Assembly (NCBI GenBank): GCA_018715285.1
Contig: DVLW01000253.1
Coordinates: forward strand, 1-8,518
Direction: 5' to 3'
Length of the DNA: 8,518 nt
Source: Candidatus Faecivivens stercoripullorum
GTDB lineage: Bacteria > Bacillota > Clostridia > Oscillospirales > Ruminococcaceae
Shown: in pieces, positions 6,054 to 8,518 of the stretch
Layout of the letters: each line of letters opens with the position of its first letter
How positions within the stretch are numbered: position 1 is the stretch's first letter
Notes under the pieces: model-generated
What the model was told of the DNA's origin: nothing
The model's database searches: none
What the model saw: the letters and a program-made list of their open reading frames with translations, nothing else
Program-made: the position numbers and the translations under genes

Positions 6054-7478
6054 ATGAGCAAATTCCCTGAAGGCTTTTTGTGGGGCGGCGCAACCGCTGC
6101 CAACCAGTTCGAGGGCGCATGGGACGTGGGCGGCAAAGGTATGTCGGTATTCGATATCTCGACCGGCGGTACCGTAAACACCCGCCGCAGATGGACCCCT
6201 GTCCTTGAACCTGACACCGTTTACCCCAACCACGACGGTATCGATTTCTACCATCATTATAAGGAAGATATCGCACTGTTCGCCGAAATGGGCTTCAACA
6301 CCTTCAGAATGTCCATCGCGTGGAGCCGTATCTTCCCGCGCGGCGATGAGAAAGAACCCAATGAGGAAGGCTTGAAATTCTATGACGATGTTTTCGATGA
6401 ACTGAAAAAGTATGGCATTGAACCGCTCGTCACTATCTACCACTTTGAAACCCCGCTCTTCCTCGCTGAGCAGGGCGGCTGGCTCAACCACTGGATGATC
6501 GACCGGTATGAAAAGTTTGCAAAAACCGTCATGACCCGTTACCGCGATAAGGTCAAATACTGGCTCACCATCAACGAAATCAATATGTTCATGACCCCGT
6601 TCGGCGGCGCGATGTCTGCCGGTATCTTCGACGATAAGACCGAATATACCGAACAGATGCGCTTCCAGGCTGAACATCACCTGCTGGTCGCTTCCGCTCG
6701 TGCGGTCAAGCTCTGCCATGAAATCTGCCCCGATGCAAAAATCGGCTGCATGGTTGCTTATGGCCCCACCTACCCGCTGACGGCTGACCCTGCTGACCAG
6801 CTGGCTGCTATCCAGTCGATGGAAATGGGATGCTATCTGCCTTCCGACGTCCATGTCAGAGGTTATTACCCCGGTTATGCGCTCGCTTACTACAAAAACC
6901 ATGGTCTGGATATCGTGATGTCGGACGAGGATTTGCAGACCCTTAAAGAAGGTACCGTCGACTTCTACTCCTTCTCCTACTACTCCACCCACTGCGTCAC
7001 CACCCATAAGGCTGACGAAGGTTCGGACGATATGGGTATGGACGCTGGCGTCAAAAACCCCTACCTCAAAGCTAACGACTGGGGCTGGCAGATCGACCCT
7101 GTCGGTATCCGCATTGCTCTGCACTCGCTCGCTGACCGGTATGGCGACCTGCCGCTGATGGTCGTTGAAAATGGTATCGGTGCACTGGATACCGTCGAGG
7201 AAGACGGTTCGATTCATGACCCCTACCGCATCGACTACCTGCGCCAGCATATCATCGAAATGGGTAAGGCTGTCGAGGAAGGCGTCAACCTGATGGGTTA
7301 TACACCCTGGGGCTGCATCGACCTGGTTTCCGCTGGTACCGGCGAAATGCGCAAACGCTACGGCTTTATCTACGTCGACAAACACGACGATGGCACCGGT
7401 TCGATGGCTCGCTGGAAGAAAGACTCCTTCTACTGGTATCAGAAGGTCTGCAAGTCCAACGGTGAGGACCTCGGCTGA
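6054..7478 (+). CDS. Glycoside hydrolase family 1, 6-phospho-beta-glucosidase type
   Basis: Cytoplasmic TIM-barrel glycosidase, 474 residues, full length for GH1, with no signal peptide. The N-terminus FPEGFLWGGATAANQFEGAW is the classic GH1 start, with the sugar-binding Gln18. Acid/base Glu175 lies in TINEIN; the Ile after Glu, instead of Pro, is typical of the phospho-glucosidase branch. The nucleophile is Glu372 in VVENGIGALD. The C-terminal region GYTPWGCIDLVSAGTGEM (ending at residue 432), then RKRYGFIYVD and the SNGEDLG end, closely resembles BglA/AscB-type 6-phospho-beta-glucosidases, which cleave phosphorylated beta-glucosides such as cellobiose-6-phosphate. Lys434 and Tyr436 match the phosphate-binding pair; the partner serine appears as Gly428 or displaced to Ser426. 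The usual partner is a PTS, but no PTS gene is seen here and an ABC importer is nearby, so activity on non-phosphorylated beta-glucosides cannot be excluded. It sits between two PHP phosphoesterases in one operon. Confidence 0.94.
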   Translation: MSKFPEGFLWGGATAANQFEGAWDVGGKGMSVFDISTGGTVNTRRRWTPVLEPDTVYPNHDGIDFYHHYKEDIALFAEMGFNTFRMSIAWSRIFPRGDEKEPNEEGLKFYDDVFDELKKYGIEPLVTIYHFETPLFLAEQGGWLNHWMIDRYEKFAKTVMTRYRDKVKYWLTINEINMFMTPFGGAMSAGIFDDKTEYTEQMRFQAEHHLLVASARAVKLCHEICPDAKIGCMVAYGPTYPLTADPADQLAAIQSMEMGCYLPSDVHVRGYYPGYALAYYKNHGLDIVMSDEDLQTLKEGTVDFYSFSYYSTHCVTTHKADEGSDDMGMDAGVKNPYLKANDWGWQIDPVGIRIALHSLADRYGDLPLMVVENGIGALDTVEEDGSIHDPYRIDYLRQHIIEMGKAVEEGVNLMGYTPWGCIDLVSAGTGEMRKRYGFIYVDKHDDGTGSMARWKKDSFYWYQKVCKSNGEDLG

Positions 7479-7524
7479 TTTTTTAAAAAGCTGTCCGCTC
7501 AGGACGTACATCATCAAAGGACGG

Positions 7525-7531
7525 AAAGGAG
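7525..7531 (+). promoter_or_regulatory. Ribosome binding site of second PHP gene
   Basis: AAAGGAG, 9 bases before the ATG at 7541. A nearer ATG at 7537 is in another frame and stops after six codons, so 7541 is the start. Confidence 0.75.
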
Positions 7532-7540
7532 CTGAAATGA

Positions 7541-8266
7541 ATGCGCATCATCGCTGACCTGCATACTCATACCATCGTCTCCCACCACGCTTATTCGACG
7601 CTGGAAGAAATGGTCGCCGGTGCGGCCAGGGCTAACCTCGCGGCTATCGCAATTACCGACCATGGTCCTAAAATGCCGGATGGCGCCAACGACTGGCATT
7701 TTTGCAGTATGTGGATTGTCCCGCGGGTGATTCAGTCGGTCGCGGTGCTCAGAGGCGGTGAGGCAAATATCATCAGCTATGATGGTGAAATCGACCTTTC
7801 CCCTGCTGATCTCGACTTTCTCGACCTGACGATTGCGTCGCTGCACAGCTACGCAATCGAGGTCGGCAGCACTGAACAGAATACCGCCGTCTACCAGAAG
7901 ATGCTCCGTCATCCGAAAATCGATATCCTCGGCCATCCGACCGACCCGCCGTTTACCTTCGACTATGAGGCGGTCGTCAGGACGGCTGCGGAAACGGGTA
8001 AGGCGCTGGAACTCAACTCCCACGCGCTGCGCAAAATTCCGGATGCTATCGGACGGTATAAGGAGTTGGCGCTGCTCTGCAAAAAGTACGGCGTCTGGAT
8101 GACGGTATCGTCTGATGCCCATGTGAGCTATGAAGTCGGGTATTTCGGGCCGATTCCTGAGTTGCTGGATGAACTGGAAGTTCCCGCTTCCCTTGTCGTC
8201 AATGCAAGCCGGGAAAACCTCAACCGCTTTTTGAAAGAACGTGGCAAAAACGTCCCGGAAATCTGA
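7541..8266 (+). CDS. PHP-domain phosphatase, YcdX-like (second of two)
   Basis: Metal-dependent phosphatase of the PHP superfamily, 241 residues, close to the length of E. coli YcdX. Probable metal ligands in order are His8, His10 (DLHTHT), His16 (HHAYST), His41 (ITDHG), Glu74 (GGEANI), His102 (ASLH), His132 (ILGHP), Asp192 and His194 (SSDAH), a full YcdX-like trinuclear set. The segment DWHFCSM...PRVI (about 51-64) and EANIISYDGEID (74-85) also match YcdX, so this is the more typical member of the pair. Such enzymes hydrolyse phosphomonoesters in vitro, but the natural substrate is not settled. It lies 62 bases after GH1 with its own ribosome binding site and before a terminator, making it the last gene of the cassette. 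It is a diverged paralogue of the gene at 5221, sharing motif order throughout. A role in dephosphorylating the products of the GH1 reaction is inference only. Confidence 0.92.
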   Translation: MRIIADLHTHTIVSHHAYSTLEEMVAGAARANLAAIAITDHGPKMPDGANDWHFCSMWIVPRVIQSVAVLRGGEANIISYDGEIDLSPADLDFLDLTIASLHSYAIEVGSTEQNTAVYQKMLRHPKIDILGHPTDPPFTFDYEAVVRTAAETGKALELNSHALRKIPDAIGRYKELALLCKKYGVWMTVSSDAHVSYEVGYFGPIPELLDELEVPASLVVNASRENLNRFLKERGKNVPEI

Positions 8267-8283
8267 TCGTATCCGCTCTGTTC

Positions 8284-8324
8284 GCCCTCTGGCCTTAACA
8301 GGTCAGAGGGCTTTTGTGTTTTTT
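8284..8324 (+). terminator. Intrinsic terminator of the PHP-GH1-PHP operon
   Basis: GCCCTCTGGCC (8284-8294) pairs with GGTCAGAGGGC (8301-8311) over 11 bp with one G-U pair and a 6-base loop, followed by TTTT and, after GTG, TTTTTT (8319-8324). Located 17 bases after the second PHP gene. Confidence 0.92.
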
Positions 8325-8402
8325 CGACAGGTTATCCCGATAATATTTGTGAATAATTTTTGAAATCATTTACATAATATTCAATTTATTTCCTTAGAAA
8401 AC

Positions 8403-8411
8403 TGATATAAT
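8403..8411 (+). promoter_or_regulatory. Extended -10 promoter of the last, partial gene
   Basis: TGATATAAT is a perfect extended -10 element in a strongly AT-rich stretch (8325-8440). No good -35 is present at standard spacing. Transcription would start near 8418, about 40 bases before the ATG at 8460. Confidence 0.65.
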
Positions 8412-8459
8412 ATTTATAACATATATACATATTATACGGTGCTTTAAGGAGGTTTCCGG

Positions 8460-8518
8460 ATGGACAAAACGGTTTTTAAACAAAAATGCTGGGTTGTAGT
8501 AATTGTACTGGCCACGGT
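8460..8518 (+). CDS. Start of an unidentified gene with a hydrophobic N-terminus (3' end missing)
   Basis: Only the first 19 codons are present: MDKTVFKQKCWVVVIVLAT. A perfect ribosome binding site, AAGGAGG (8446-8452), lies 7 bases before the ATG, and a promoter-like extended -10 lies upstream, so the start is well supported. Lysines followed by a hydrophobic stretch (WVVVIVLAT) indicate a signal peptide or a first membrane helix. Function cannot be named. It has its own promoter and follows a strong terminator, so it begins a new transcription unit. Confidence 0.75.
   Translation, partial: MDKTVFKQKCWVVVIVLAT

Noticed and set aside
5934..7517. A 527-codon open frame on the minus strand opposite the GH1 gene
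   Set aside because: It mirrors GH1 codon bias, has no recognisable domain and no ribosome binding site, and overlaps a gene with intact catalytic motifs. It is a shadow frame.
1..8518. CRISPR arrays, tRNA or rRNA genes, insertion sequences, phage genes
   Set aside because: No regularly spaced repeats, cloverleaf-like stretches, transposase or integrase motifs were seen on either strand.

Overview
The window looks like chromosomal DNA of a gut-type Clostridia bacterium (Firmicutes, probably Oscillospiraceae/Ruminococcaceae). This is inferred from moderate GC coding DNA, AT-rich promoters, strong AGGAGG-type ribosome binding sites, LplB/YtcP-type sugar ABC permeases and a membrane-anchored Cache-like/AraC regulator. 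The species cannot be fixed from the sequence alone. No RNA gene, CRISPR array, insertion sequence or integrase was seen.

Layout. (1) Positions 3-1575, plus strand: the end of an operon for a complex-carbohydrate ABC importer. It holds the 3' part of a LplB-type permease and a complete YtcP-type permease, closed by a clear intrinsic terminator (1610-1642). The solute-binding protein is not in the window. (2) 1576-1779: a 204-base gap with that terminator and two further inverted repeats. (3) 1780-2469, plus: an MgtC/SapB-family membrane protein. (4) 2489-2526: a strong hairpin that can terminate both converging genes. (5) 2536-4997, minus: a membrane-bound sensor/AraC-type regulator of about 820 residues, split into two overlapping frames by a -1 type shift near 3669-3677. 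(6) 4998-5220: a divergent promoter region with an excellent sigma-A promoter for the regulator and an extended -10 for the next gene. (7) 5221-8266, plus: a three-gene cassette of PHP-domain phosphoesterase, glycoside hydrolase family 1 enzyme (6-phospho-beta-glucosidase type) and a second PHP phosphoesterase (YcdX-like), closed by a terminator at 8284-8324. (8) 8325-8518: an AT-rich promoter region and the first 19 codons of another gene with a hydrophobic N-terminus.

How it may fit together (inference). The importer brings in an oligosaccharide, the sensor/AraC protein reads an extracellular signal and may control the importer or the divergent cassette, and the GH1 enzyme hydrolyses a beta-glucoside, possibly phosphorylated. 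The two flanking PHP enzymes could remove phosphate from sugars or related small molecules. The most interesting points are the PHP-GH1-PHP sandwich beside an ABC importer rather than a PTS, and the frame break in the regulator.
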